A stretch of 64,000 bases of DNA, taken from assembly GCA_964515405.1 (NCBI GenBank), contig CAZERD010000001.1, positions 30,625 through 94,624 of the forward strand, written 5' to 3'. Position numbers and translations under genes: made by a program. How positions within the stretch are numbered: position 1 is the stretch's first letter; each line of letters opens with the position of its first letter. Of this stretch, positions 16,602 to 25,568 are shown piece after piece. A model generated the notes under the pieces. It had not been told where the DNA came from and ran no database searches. It saw only the letters and a program-made list of their open reading frames with translations. This DNA is from CAZERD01 sp964515405 (GTDB lineage: Bacteria; Campylobacterota_A; Desulfurellia; Desulfurellales; CAZERD01).

Positions 16602-17586
16602 AGCGTGGGTCTGCGTCTATCTTTGAGTAGTTATAGGTTCCTCTGCTGAGGCTAAGTGAAGCTACTTTTGCTATCATGACGGCGTTGTCCGTTGTCATTG
16701 GCAGTTCAGGAATGATGACTTTTAGTTTATGTGTGGAAGCTATTTCCTTCAGTTTGTTCCTTAAAAGGGAATTGGCGGATACACCACCAGAGATGGATAG
16801 CGTTTTTATTCCTGACACTTTTGATGCTTCAAAGAGACGGCGACAGAGTATATCTACCACGGATTTCTGGAAGGAAGCGGCAATGTCTGCTGTATCAGTT
16901 TTTGACAGGTTACCTAGCTTTTTAACAAGGTTATTGACAAACGTTTTTGGGCCGCTGAAGCTGAAGTCTAATGTATTTTCCTGGGCCATTCCTTGTGGGA
17001 TGCTGAATCGTTCAGGGTTTCCTTCTTTTGACAGTTTGTCAATTATGGGTCCCCCCGGGTATCCCACGCCCAGTATACGTGCTACTTTGTCGAAGGCTTC
17101 GCCTGCTGCATCGTCCAACGTTTTGCCCATTAATTCATAGTTCCCCACACCATTTACCTTGAATATATGTGTGTGTCCGCCGGAGACAACCAAAGAAATG
17201 AAGGGGAACTCTATTTCTCTGCCTATGAACGGGGAGAATATGTGACCTTCTATGTGATTCACAGGGATAATAGGTTTTCTATTGGAATATGCTATAGCTT
17301 TTGCGAATGCGACTCCGACCAGGAGTGATGGCATTAATCCTGGTCCTATGGTTACGGCTATGTGGTCTATATGTTTTATTTCCACTGAAAGTTCCCTGAG
17401 TGCTTCAGTGGTAGCCTGATGAATGGTGTTTACGTGGTTTCTTGCTGCGAATTCTGGGACGATGCCTCCGAACTTGCTGTGTACAGAGTTCTGAGAGATG
17501 ACGATGTTTGAGTATTTAGTATCGTCTTCGAAGGCACTTACAGCGGTGTCATCGCAAGACGTGTCAAAGGATAGTATCATGCTCAC
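16573..17586 (-). CDS. tsaD: tRNA N6-threonylcarbamoyladenosine synthase subunit TsaD
   Basis: 337 residues. ILSFDTSCDDTAVSA at the N-terminus, the metal motif HIEGH (in PVNHIEGHIFSPF), VSGGHTHI and SISGGVSANSLLR are diagnostic. It transfers threonylcarbamoyl to A37 of ANN-decoding tRNAs. The start overlaps the deacetylase-like gene by 4 bases. Its 3' end overlaps the convergent MoaE-like gene. Confidence 0.98.
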   Translation of the reverse strand: MSMILSFDTSCDDTAVSAFEDDTKYSNIVISQNSVHSKFGGIVPEFAARNHVNTIHQATTEALRELSVEIKHIDHIAVTIGPGLMPSLLVGVAFAKAIAYSNRKPIIPVNHIEGHIFSPFIGREIEFPFISLVVSGGHTHIFKVNGVGNYELMGKTLDDAAGEAFDKVARILGVGYPGGPIIDKLSKEGNPERFSIPQGMAQENTLDFSFSGPKTFVNNLVKKLGNLSKTDTADIAASFQKSVVDILCRRLFEASKVSGIKTLSISGGVSANSLLRNKLKEIASTHKLKVIIPELPMTTDNAVMIAKVASLSLSRGTYNYSKIDADPRFKTYEAQPP

Positions 17587-18323
17587 CTCAGCACGTACTT
17601 GACGTCTATCATGTATTTTTCAAGTTTTTTCCTGTTCTTTTTAAGGGCTTCGTACATCGGCCAGTTGCAGTGTCCTATAGCCACTACGCTGTTATACTTC
17701 GAGAGTAAAGCTATGGCTTTGTTTATTTGCTCTGTTATGTATTTGACGTTCTTGTAGTCGTCAAGGAATACAAGCCTAACAGCGTACGGCACATGGTATT
17801 TTTTTGCTTCTGCTGCACCTATGCTCTTTGGTGTTGTCATGCTGTCTACGAAGAACATGTGATGTTTTCTGAGAAACATCATGATTATAGACATCTGTTT
17901 CCTGTCTTGAAGAAGTCTTGATCCTTCATGGTTATCAAGCCCTGAGGCGCATGGCAGTTTTCTTTTGGCTCTCCTTAATAGTTTCCATACTTTCTGGGGT
18001 GGTGTGTTTACATATATGGCATCTTTGCCTGGGTTTGTCCCTGGATAGGAGAGTGGTTGAGAAGGCATGTGTATCATTACTGTGAATCCCATTTTGCAGA
18101 ACTTTTTGGATAGGGAAGGGCTGTAAGGCGCATCCGGGAGGAATGAAAAATCAAGAGGCAATCTTAAGGATATGAATCGGTGGGCCAGAATCTCGTTGTA
18201 TCCCATGTCGTCTATGATGATGGATAGCTTGCGGTTAAACAACCATGACGCTGTAGCGCCATGGGTGCTGCCTCCGAGCAGCACCCACAGGAGCAGGAGG
18301 GCTGTTATTATTTTTCTGGACAT
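17583..18323 (-). CDS. Divergent polysaccharide deacetylase family protein (YibQ-like)
   Basis: 246 residues with an N-terminal signal sequence. LSIIIDDMGYN, FSFLPDAPYS, VMIHMPSQPLSYPG, GLDNHEGSRL and VAIGHCNWP are the blocks of the divergent deacetylase family (formerly DUF610), periplasmic proteins of unproven activity. Its place directly after ctpA and envC is the common bacterial arrangement, suggesting an envelope or peptidoglycan role. It overlaps ctpA by 16 bases. Confidence 0.88.
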   Translation of the reverse strand: MSRKIITALLLLWVLLGGSTHGATASWLFNRKLSIIIDDMGYNEILAHRFISLRLPLDFSFLPDAPYSPSLSKKFCKMGFTVMIHMPSQPLSYPGTNPGKDAIYVNTPPQKVWKLLRRAKRKLPCASGLDNHEGSRLLQDRKQMSIIMMFLRKHHMFFVDSMTTPKSIGAAEAKKYHVPYAVRLVFLDDYKNVKYITEQINKAIALLSKYNSVVAIGHCNWPMYEALKKNRKKLEKYMIDVKYVLR

Positions 18324-19564
18324 ACCATACTTTCTGCCTTTATAAGTTCCACGGCTCTAAGCAGTTGGTAATCCCGTGCGAGCTTTTTATTAAGTTCGAG
18401 GGGTGGAACGGTTTTCTTTTTCTTTTGTTGGGAGGGTAGATGGTGTAGCAGATCGCTTTCCCTTAGTACGTATGGGTTTTTTATGGGTACCACCCTTGCT
18501 TCCGGCACAATTATATTTGGTTCTACACCTACGGCTTGGATACTTTTGCCGTTTGGTGTGTAGTATTCGGCGGTTGTAAGCCTGAGGGCAGAACCGTCTG
18601 GAAGGGGGATGATAGACTGAACTGAGCCCTTTCCAAATGTCCTTACACCCATTACTATTGCTCTTTTATGGTCTTTCAGGCATGCTGTTACAATTTCAGC
18701 GGCTGAAGCGGTACCGGAGTTCACAAGCACCACAAGAGGGTATTCGGGCTCAAACACATTCCCATTGGCATAAAACACCTGTTTATTTGCTGGATTTCTT
18801 CCCCTAACGGACACAATGATGCCATGTTTTACGAATATATCGCTAACTGCCACTGCTTGGGATAGCAATCCTCCAGGGTCGTTTCTTAAGTCCAAAACGA
18901 CACCCAGGACGTGATGCTTTTTGAAGTTTTCGAGGGTTTTTCTTACTGCTTTTGCTGTGCCGCTCTGGAATTGAACTATTCTTATGTAGCCTACTTTATC
19001 AATGATTTTGCTTTTTACGCTCTTTATATGAATTATTGCTCTTGTGAGTGTCACACTGAATGGAGCTTTCTTGCCCTTTCTGAGAATAGTGAGTGTGACT
19101 TTGGTTCCTGGTTTGCCTCTCATCAGGTTTACTGCTTTCTGTAAGCTCATTCCTATTGTACTTTCCCCGTTTATTTTGATTATCATGTCCCCTGGTTTTA
19201 GTCCTGCCTTGTAGGCTGGAGTTCCATCAATAGGTGCGAGTATTGTTATAACGCCGTTTTTCATTGTGATTTCCATACCCAGACCTCCAAATTCACCCCG
19301 CATGTCTATCTGAAGATCTTTGTATTCGTTTTTTGTGAGGTAGGAAGAATGCGGGTCCAGAGAACTCACCATGCCCTTTAGAGCACTGTCCAACAGTTTT
19401 ACATTGTTAACCTTGTGTACGTAGCTGTGGTCTATTATAGAGAGAACTTCTGCGAATATTTTCATCTTTTCGTATTCGCTCATGGAAGTGTTGCCCCAGG
19501 AGACGCCCGTTATAGATAGTGCTGTGGCTATGATTATTCCTACCAGCAATATTCTCCTAAGCAT
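18308..19564 (-). CDS. ctpA: Carboxyl-terminal processing protease, S41 family
   Basis: 418 residues. A signal or anchor segment (1-24) precedes an N-terminal helical region (YVHKVN, SSLDPHSSYL) and a PDZ domain (about 95-165, GLGMEITMKNGVI and GLKPGDMIIKING). The S41 catalytic domain carries VNSGTASAAEIV (serine near 286) and FGKGSVQ (lysine near 312). It processes envelope or peptidoglycan-related proteins in the periplasm. It shares one base with the envC stop (TAATG). Confidence 0.96.
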   Translation of the reverse strand: MLRRILLVGIIIATALSITGVSWGNTSMSEYEKMKIFAEVLSIIDHSYVHKVNNVKLLDSALKGMVSSLDPHSSYLTKNEYKDLQIDMRGEFGGLGMEITMKNGVITILAPIDGTPAYKAGLKPGDMIIKINGESTIGMSLQKAVNLMRGKPGTKVTLTILRKGKKAPFSVTLTRAIIHIKSVKSKIIDKVGYIRIVQFQSGTAKAVRKTLENFKKHHVLGVVLDLRNDPGGLLSQAVAVSDIFVKHGIIVSVRGRNPANKQVFYANGNVFEPEYPLVVLVNSGTASAAEIVTACLKDHKRAIVMGVRTFGKGSVQSIIPLPDGSALRLTTAEYYTPNGKSIQAVGVEPNIIVPEARVVPIKNPYVLRESDLLHHLPSQQKKKKTVPPLELNKKLARDYQLLRAVELIKAESMVCPEK

Positions 19565-20688
19565 TACCTCAAATACCTCCTGTTTAAGAATGTCAGTGGA
19601 TTAACGGGGTGGTAAAGATGCCTTATTTCAAAGTGTAGTACATTACTCTGCAACCTCCCTATGCATTGAAAGTATCTCACGAATTCTCCTTTCTTCATAT
19701 GTGTTTTAACTCCACCATACACAGTATAATAATTGTTCATGTGATTTACAATAATAACGTTTCCGTAACCAGGGAGGTTTCCGATAAATGCTATTTTACC
19801 AGGGAATACAGCGTGAACACATTCTCCTTTTATGCCTTTTATATCCACGCCGTCATTTCTTGTGTATACATGCATCCTTGGATCGTATTTTATGCCGAAC
19901 GTGCTTACTATAAACCCTCTTATGGGTGGTTTGAGTTTGTGTTTCATATTGGAGAACCTGAGAGAGGCAAACTTTCTTATCTTTCTCTTGATAGCAGCTA
20001 GTTTCTCCTGCTCCACTATTTTTTTTAGCAAACCCTCAAGTTTTTTCTTTTCCTGTTTGAGTCTGTTTATTTCGGCCAGGTATTTGTTTTTTTCAACCTC
20101 GAGCTCGTGAGTTAGGTATGCCACCTTCAAATTTTTTCTGTCAAGTTCGGCTTTCTGGTGTTTTATAGCGTTTAGCAGATTGGCTTTTTTCCGGCGGTAA
20201 TTTTTAAGTTGTTTTATCTTGACAAGCAAAAGCTTATTTTTGCGTATATAGTTATTTATAGATTTCTCTATGTAGCCAGTTAGGGATTTGTTCATGCGTT
20301 CGTACCATATTCCTTCGGCATAGTAGGACGATATCTTTGAATATTTGTAGTATTTTACGAGCTCCTTCATGAGCTTATTATACTGACCCTCCAACTTTTT
20401 ATTAATTTCACTGACGTCCAGCATCATTCTGTTGATTTTGCTGTCCAATTTCTTCATCTCTTTCTCTGACAGACGGAGTTTTATTCTCAGCGAGGCAGCT
20501 GCTCTTTCGACCCTTGTTTTTTCCTGGAGGAGTTTATCGTATTTTTTCTCTATTTCCATATAGCTTTTTTTCTTTATTTCTATGTTTTTGTTTATTGTTT
20601 CTATTTTGTTTTCTACAGATGATTTATTAGAGGCGAATGTAGCGGATGTAATTAACAGTATTAGGAATAGAATGCTAAACTTTTTCAT
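19564..20688 (-). CDS. envC: EnvC-like murein hydrolase activator (coiled coil plus degenerate LytM domain)
   Basis: 374 residues. A signal peptide is followed by a long Lys/Glu-rich coiled coil (about 20-240) and a C-terminal M23/LytM domain. In that domain the zinc motif is altered: DGVDIKG lacks the first histidine (RNDGVDI) and the HxH motif is replaced by LHFEIRH. As in E. coli EnvC, this suggests an activator of an amidase rather than an enzyme. It overlaps ftsX by 14 bases, the expected FtsEX-EnvC gene cluster. Confidence 0.88.
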   Translation of the reverse strand: MKKFSILFLILLITSATFASNKSSVENKIETINKNIEIKKKSYMEIEKKYDKLLQEKTRVERAAASLRIKLRLSEKEMKKLDSKINRMMLDVSEINKKLEGQYNKLMKELVKYYKYSKISSYYAEGIWYERMNKSLTGYIEKSINNYIRKNKLLLVKIKQLKNYRRKKANLLNAIKHQKAELDRKNLKVAYLTHELEVEKNKYLAEINRLKQEKKKLEGLLKKIVEQEKLAAIKRKIRKFASLRFSNMKHKLKPPIRGFIVSTFGIKYDPRMHVYTRNDGVDIKGIKGECVHAVFPGKIAFIGNLPGYGNVIIVNHMNNYYTVYGGVKTHMKKGEFVRYFQCIGRLQSNVLHFEIRHLYHPVNPLTFLNRRYLR

Positions 20689-21508
20689 CTTTTATGAGGA
20701 AGGTAAACAGGGCTGATACAAAGGTTACTGTCACCCCTATTAGTATATTTATTATGACCCCTCCCGTTAGGGAAGACGATAACACCCCAGCTGGTATATG
20801 CATGATTCTTGAGTACCCTGAGGAAATAGAGTATACCCCAATGATTAGAAGGGTTCCGAGTATGAGTGAAGCAACGGATACAATCATTGTTCTCTTTATG
20901 AAGAATCCTAGTAGTGTTATCCTTTTCAGTCCAAGCATTTTGAGTGTGTCGTAGCTCTTTTTCTTGCTGGAGTAGAGTATTACTATTATGGAAGTCATAA
21001 CTACGAACTCGACAATGTATAACAGTGTGATAAGCAGTCTTCCTGAGACCTCAAACACGCCCTGTATTCTATTCATGTTCTTGAGAAAGTTAGTGGGATA
21101 TTCTACGCTTTCGACGGCTGGGTTCTTAAGCATGGTTTTTCTGAATGTTTTAAGGTTCTGGGTGGTCAAAAAGTAGGGTTTTAGAAACACCTTTATGGAG
21201 TATGGAAATGGGTTTTCCGAGAACATGGAGAGATCTATGGAAAACTTCTTTATCATGTTTTCCAAAGCCATTTCCCTTGTTATTACTTTGAATTTGTTGA
21301 CCATAATATTATCTGAAAGTTCAGTTTCTATTGCTATTATATCAGATTTTGAGGCCGACTTTTTGAGAAATATAAAGACAGGGATGCTTGCTTTTTTCAG
21401 GGCTATAGTGTCGTTTGCTACAAAGTAAGAGCTTACGAATACACTCATCGTCAGGAAAAAAGCCATCACGACGAAGAACAGAGCAAGATCTACTCCACTT
21501 TTTCTCAT
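20675..21508 (-). CDS. ftsX: Cell division protein FtsX
   Basis: 277 residues with an N-terminal membrane segment and a periplasmic domain (about 40-155, including KVFLKPYFLTTQNLK and NPAVESVEYP). Three C-terminal membrane segments follow (LLITLLYIVEFVVMTSIIV, VASLILGTLLIIGVYSI and ILIGVTVTFVSALFTFL). The topology matches FtsX, which couples FtsE at the divisome to EnvC in the periplasm. It lies 3 bases after ftsE. Confidence 0.9.
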   Translation of the reverse strand: MRKSGVDLALFFVVMAFFLTMSVFVSSYFVANDTIALKKASIPVFIFLKKSASKSDIIAIETELSDNIMVNKFKVITREMALENMIKKFSIDLSMFSENPFPYSIKVFLKPYFLTTQNLKTFRKTMLKNPAVESVEYPTNFLKNMNRIQGVFEVSGRLLITLLYIVEFVVMTSIIVILYSSKKKSYDTLKMLGLKRITLLGFFIKRTMIVSVASLILGTLLIIGVYSISSGYSRIMHIPAGVLSSSLTGGVIINILIGVTVTFVSALFTFLIKDEKV

Positions 21509-21511
21509 ACT

Positions 21512-22126
21512 TTATCCCATTGTTATGGTATAAAACCCTGGGTCAAGCTCTACCTGGGATGTTATAAGAAATGTTATATCCCTCCTCCTATTTATTCTCT
21601 TTATGAGTTCAAGCACCATGTTTTTTTTGTCCTCAGATATAAATCTGAATGGTTCGTCTGCAACTATGAGCGGATAATTGTATGATAGGGCACGGGCTAT
21701 ACCTATGAGCGCCTGTTCCGAAACAGAGAGTTCCTCTGGGTATTTGTCGAGTATGGTGCCTATATTTAAAACTTCCACTACTTCATCTATAAGGGAGAAT
21801 GATTTGCCTGTATATCTACCTATAAACAGTATGTTGTCCCGTGCGGTTAAGCCGTCCACGAGTTTTATGTCTTCGAATATTATGCCAATGTATCTCCTTA
21901 GCAGGATGATTTTTGAGTAACTCAGGGAACTTATGTCTGCATCAAATACCCTTACGAAGCCATCATCTGGTTTTGTAGCCCCGTATATCATTTTTAGAAC
22001 GGTGGTTTTCCCGCGCGATTGTGGAGCTATAAGTTGGTTGATCTTATCTGGCACTATACGAAAGCTAAGTGCTTTTATAACAAGCCTGTCGCCGTATGAT
22101 TTGTATACGTCTATGAACTCAACCAT
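21512..22126 (-). CDS. ftsE: FtsE-like ATP-binding protein with eroded ATPase motifs
   Basis: 204 residues, somewhat shorter than typical FtsE. Fold and context (next to ftsX) identify it. The ATPase signature is eroded, however. The P-loop reads APQSRGKT (first glycine is alanine, residue 34) and the Q-loop reads GIIFEDIKL (Gln to Glu near 85). The ABC signature is LSVSEQALIGIARAL instead of LSGGEQQ (133-138), and the H-loop histidine is replaced in FLITSQVE. Walker B (IVADEP) is intact. It may bind nucleotide but hydrolyse it poorly. It overlaps the transketolase C gene by 8 bases. Confidence 0.85.
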   Translation of the reverse strand: MVEFIDVYKSYGDRLVIKALSFRIVPDKINQLIAPQSRGKTTVLKMIYGATKPDDGFVRVFDADISSLSYSKIILLRRYIGIIFEDIKLVDGLTARDNILFIGRYTGKSFSLIDEVVEVLNIGTILDKYPEELSVSEQALIGIARALSYNYPLIVADEPFRFISEDKKNMVLELIKRINRRRDITFLITSQVELDPGFYTITMG

Positions 22127-23042
22127 TTAGTGCGCGCTTTATTCTTTTTGCGATAATCTCGGGTGTGAAGCCGAATTTGCAGAATAGATCTTCCTTTGAA
22201 CCTGACTCCCCAAATACGTCCTGTATGCCTATTCTATGTATTTCCACTGGGTTATTTTCTGATAGGAATTCGCATACAGCTCCTCCCAAGCCACCCAGTA
22301 TGGAGTGTTCTTCGACGGTAAATACTTTCCCCGTTTTTTTTGCTGAGGTATATACTGTTTCGCCGTCTAAAGGTTTTATCGCTGGCATGTTGATTACTTC
22401 AACGCTTATTCCATCTGTGTTTAGAAGTCTGGCAACTTCAATGGAGATGTACACCATGAATCCGCATGCGATCACTGTGGCATCTTTGCCTTCGATGATT
22501 ACGTTTCCTTTAACTTCAAAGGGTTTGCTCTCGGTGAATATAGGGGATTTTGCCCTAGATGTTCTTATATATACAGGACCTTCCAGTTCGTAGCTCTTGA
22601 GCGTAGCGTGGTAGGCTTCGTTGTAGTCCGCGGGGACGATGACGTGCATGTTGGGGAGGGCTCTCATTATGGCTATATCGACTACTGCCTGGTGGGAGCC
22701 TCCATCTTCTCCGACGCTTATTCCTGAGTGCGAGCCGCACAGGACGACGTTGAGGTTCTGGTAGCATACAGACTGTCTTACTGATTCAAATGCTCGTCCG
22801 GTTACGAACACAGCGAAGCTGGAAACATATGGTTTAAGTCCGGATAAGGCCAGTCCTGCTGCTACATCCACCATGTTTGATTCTGCGATGCCAAGGTTGA
22901 AGAATCTCTCTGGGTAAACTTTCTTAAATTCGGCCGATTTTGTTGAAATAGAGAGATCAGCATCAAGTACCACTATATCCTTGTGGTTTTTTCCAAGCTC
23001 TACAAGCGCTTTGCCATAGGCTTCTCTGGTCGCTTTTTCCAT
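22119..23042 (-). CDS. Transketolase, C-terminal subunit
   Basis: 307 residues. VVLDADLS, FFNLGIAESNMVDVAAGLA, FAVFVTGRAFESVRQSV and SGISVGEDGGSHQAV cover the pyrimidine-binding and C-terminal domains of transketolase. The thiamine-diphosphate-binding half is the next gene, which shares one base with it (TGATG). The two chains should form one enzyme of the non-oxidative pentose phosphate pathway. Confidence 0.93.
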   Translation of the reverse strand: MEKATREAYGKALVELGKNHKDIVVLDADLSISTKSAEFKKVYPERFFNLGIAESNMVDVAAGLALSGLKPYVSSFAVFVTGRAFESVRQSVCYQNLNVVLCGSHSGISVGEDGGSHQAVVDIAIMRALPNMHVIVPADYNEAYHATLKSYELEGPVYIRTSRAKSPIFTESKPFEVKGNVIIEGKDATVIACGFMVYISIEVARLLNTDGISVEVINMPAIKPLDGETVYTSAKKTGKVFTVEEHSILGGLGGAVCEFLSENNPVEIHRIGIQDVFGESGSKEDLFCKFGFTPEIIAKRIKRALNG

Positions 23043-23851
23043 CAGTTTAGCTCCTTTAGGGCTCTTTTTAGCTCCTCATCCGTTGGGGCGACTCCGTGGT
23101 AATTAATTTTATTCTCCATAAAGGATACTCCCATACCTTTCACGGTTTTTGCAACCACTGCTGTGGGGTGATTGGGAGATATGTATCCTAAGGCCTCTGT
23201 AAGTTCTGGAATACTGTGCCCGTTGACCACACGGCACTCAAAACCGAAAGCTCTGAATTTTTCATCTATTGGTTCTATGTTCATGATGTCTGAACATTTT
23301 CCATCTATTTGCAGTCCATTGTTGTCGACTATAACAGTCAGGTTGTGCAGGTGGTAGTGAGATGCCGCCATGAAAGCCTCGTATACGAGACCTTCCTGCA
23401 TTTCACCGTCCCCTATTATGCAAAAAACCCTATAGCTTTTGTTTGTGATTTTACCAGCAAGTGCCATACCTACGGCTTGGCTTATGCCATGGCCCAGTGA
23501 ACCAGTAGATGCTTCAATGCCGGGCAGTTTTGTTGCGTCTGGATGTCCCTGAAGCGGACTGGATACTCTTCTCAGAGTCCATAGTAGCTTTTTGTCAAAG
23601 AATCCAGCGTGCGCCAGCACAGCGTACAGAGCCGGGGCACCATGTCCCTTTGAGAGCACGACTCTGTCCCTATCAGGCCACTTGGGGAATCGGGGATTGT
23701 ATCTTACGATGCCCCCAAAGTATAGGCTCACCAGTATTTCAACAAGACTCAATGAGCCACCTGTATGCCCACTACCCGCTTTGTTTAGCATCACTAGTAT
23801 GTCCCTTCTTATCTGTGTGGTTATGTTTTTAAGTTCTGTTGTTGAGTCCAT
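23042..23851 (-). CDS. Transketolase, N-terminal subunit
   Basis: 269 residues. GGSLSLVEILVSLYFG, RDRVVLSKGHGAPALYA, STGSLGHGISQAVGMALA and the thiamine diphosphate motif GDGEMQEG followed by NNGLQ are clear. It is the cofactor-binding half of a split transketolase. It starts 30 bases inside hemD, so the whole block from hemD through ftsE to tsaD reads as one chain. Confidence 0.94.
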   Translation of the reverse strand: MDSTTELKNITTQIRRDILVMLNKAGSGHTGGSLSLVEILVSLYFGGIVRYNPRFPKWPDRDRVVLSKGHGAPALYAVLAHAGFFDKKLLWTLRRVSSPLQGHPDATKLPGIEASTGSLGHGISQAVGMALAGKITNKSYRVFCIIGDGEMQEGLVYEAFMAASHYHLHNLTVIVDNNGLQIDGKCSDIMNIEPIDEKFRAFGFECRVVNGHSIPELTEALGYISPNHPTAVVAKTVKGMGVSFMENKINYHGVAPTDEELKRALKELN

Positions 23852-24696
23852 TGGTCCTCCTCTATGAGATTAAACATGCTTTCTATAGTAAACTTGGTAG
23901 GCATTATACACTCCGCTCCAAAACTCTCAATGGCTTTTTTGGTCGTTGGTCCTATAGCTATGATGTTGTTTATCCTTCTAACTATACCTTTGCCATTTAT
24001 TTGGATGGTGTTTTTGAATGCTGATGGACTTGAAAATAGGGCATACTGAAAGCAATCATCGTACCTGTATGCGTAACTCTCTTTTGGTAGTACATTTTCG
24101 TACACTTCTATTACTTCGAGCCTTTTTTTTTCGTAGATGTTGGAGTGCGCTTTTGCTGTTACTATAAGCGTTTCTGATGTTAGTTGTTTGATTAGCTCGG
24201 AGGAGACAAACGATTCTGGTACGAGGTCGATCCCTATTCCATACTTGGATATAAATTGCGCTGTTTTTTCTCCTATTGTACCTATCTTCTTGCCGCATAA
24301 GTATTGCAGTTTTCCGGAACGAGTAAAAAAGTCAAATGCCCGTTTGCTTGTGAAGATTACCCATTCTATTTTTCTGTCCGGTAGCTTGAACTTGATAGGT
24401 TTAAAATCCATGCAGTAAACAGGGTATATATCCAGTTTCTCATCGTATTCTTCTGTGTATCTGATTAGATCGTCCCTGTTGGCGGCGAAGAGAACCTTTG
24501 GTCTTTTGGCGCTTGTTGCTGAACATTTTATTGTTATGTCACCGTCTCCTAGGGGGGTAACGGTTATATCTGATTGCTCATTTATGCCCTTGCATTTGAG
24601 GAGGAATTTTCTGTGTAGTAGGGGATGGTAGCTAACAAGTGAATCTATCATGGGGAAGAATCTGAGGGGGCAAGAATTTTGCACGGATATTATCAC
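23821..24696 (-). CDS. hemD: Uroporphyrinogen-III synthase HemD with an N-terminal extension
   Basis: 291 residues from a GTG at 24696 that overlaps the hemC stop by 4 bases and has AAGGAGG 5 bases upstream. The HemD domain spans about residues 65-290: KVLFAANRD, WVIFTSKRAFDFF, KKIGTIGEKTA, FSSPSAFKN and IAIGPTTKKAIESFG. It cyclises hydroxymethylbilane to uroporphyrinogen III. About 65 residues before the usual start of the fold (IISVQNSCPLRFFPMID onward) match nothing I know. Context directly after hemC supports the call. Confidence 0.85.
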   Translation of the reverse strand: MIISVQNSCPLRFFPMIDSLVSYHPLLHRKFLLKCKGINEQSDITVTPLGDGDITIKCSATSAKRPKVLFAANRDDLIRYTEEYDEKLDIYPVYCMDFKPIKFKLPDRKIEWVIFTSKRAFDFFTRSGKLQYLCGKKIGTIGEKTAQFISKYGIGIDLVPESFVSSELIKQLTSETLIVTAKAHSNIYEKKRLEVIEVYENVLPKESYAYRYDDCFQYALFSSPSAFKNTIQINGKGIVRRINNIIAIGPTTKKAIESFGAECIMPTKFTIESMFNLIEEDQWTQQQNLKT

Positions 24697-25568
24697 AGTG
24701 ACCTCCTTATATGCTCGATGCACTCTTGGCATACTTTTTCTGGGTTGTGTCCCTCATGTTTGTGGTGCACTGTTTTTGAGAGGTCCTCGGGGAACCCATA
24801 CATGACCTTCATGGTGAATAGCTCTCCAGAGAAAGAGCAATGTGCTCCTATTGGATAATTACAGTTTGCGTTGAGTTCTCTGACAAATTTCCTTTCCATG
24901 TCTGTACATAGCCTAGTTTCTTTGTCTTCTATGTCTTTGAGTAACTCAATGAGCTCTGCTTTGGACGAGAGACACTCAACCGCTATCACGCCCTGTGAGG
25001 CCGCCGGCACTATGTTTAAATCCTCCATAGTGGCGCTGTTATACAGGTTTAGCCTCATTAGTCCGGCTTTTGATACAACTAGTGCATCTGCTTCCCCGTT
25101 CTTTAGCTTTTTGATGCGGGTATCCAAGTTTCCTCTTATGGGTGTAAATGTTACTTCTCCGAATGTTCTGAGCACTTCAGCCTGTCTCCTCAGGGAGGAG
25201 GTACCTATGACTGTGTTTCTATTGATTATTTTTCCTTCTCTGTATATGATGGTGTCTTCAGGATAATCTCTCTTCAGTGTAAAAAAGGAAAACCTGCTGT
25301 CCTCGAATACGCTCATGTCTTTTAGACTGTGAACGGCAATTTCTATACTTCCTGCGAGTAGTTGTTCCTCAATTTCTCTTACAAAGAGCCCTTTTCCACC
25401 CGCTGTGTATAGTGGTTTATTTGCAAATCTGTCTCCGCTTGTTTTTATAATAACCGTCTCTGTAAAGAGGCCTTTTGAGCGTAGAATGGAAGCAACGATC
25501 TCTGTTTGTTTGAGGGCGAGTTTTGAGCCTCTTGTTCCTATTCTTAAGGGTTTTCTGAGAAGAAGCAT
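24693..25568 (-). CDS. hemC: Porphobilinogen deaminase (hydroxymethylbilane synthase)
   Basis: 291 residues. LRIGTRGSKLALKQTE, HSLKDM, GTSSLRRQAE and PIRGNLDTRIKKL are the family blocks. The cysteine that carries the dipyrromethane cofactor is in LNANCNYPIGAHC. It polymerises four porphobilinogens in heme, siroheme or corrinoid synthesis. It overlaps hemA by 25 bases. Confidence 0.97.
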   Translation of the reverse strand: MLLLRKPLRIGTRGSKLALKQTEIVASILRSKGLFTETVIIKTSGDRFANKPLYTAGGKGLFVREIEEQLLAGSIEIAVHSLKDMSVFEDSRFSFFTLKRDYPEDTIIYREGKIINRNTVIGTSSLRRQAEVLRTFGEVTFTPIRGNLDTRIKKLKNGEADALVVSKAGLMRLNLYNSATMEDLNIVPAASQGVIAVECLSSKAELIELLKDIEDKETRLCTDMERKFVRELNANCNYPIGAHCSFSGELFTMKVMYGFPEDLSKTVHHKHEGHNPEKVCQECIEHIRRSL

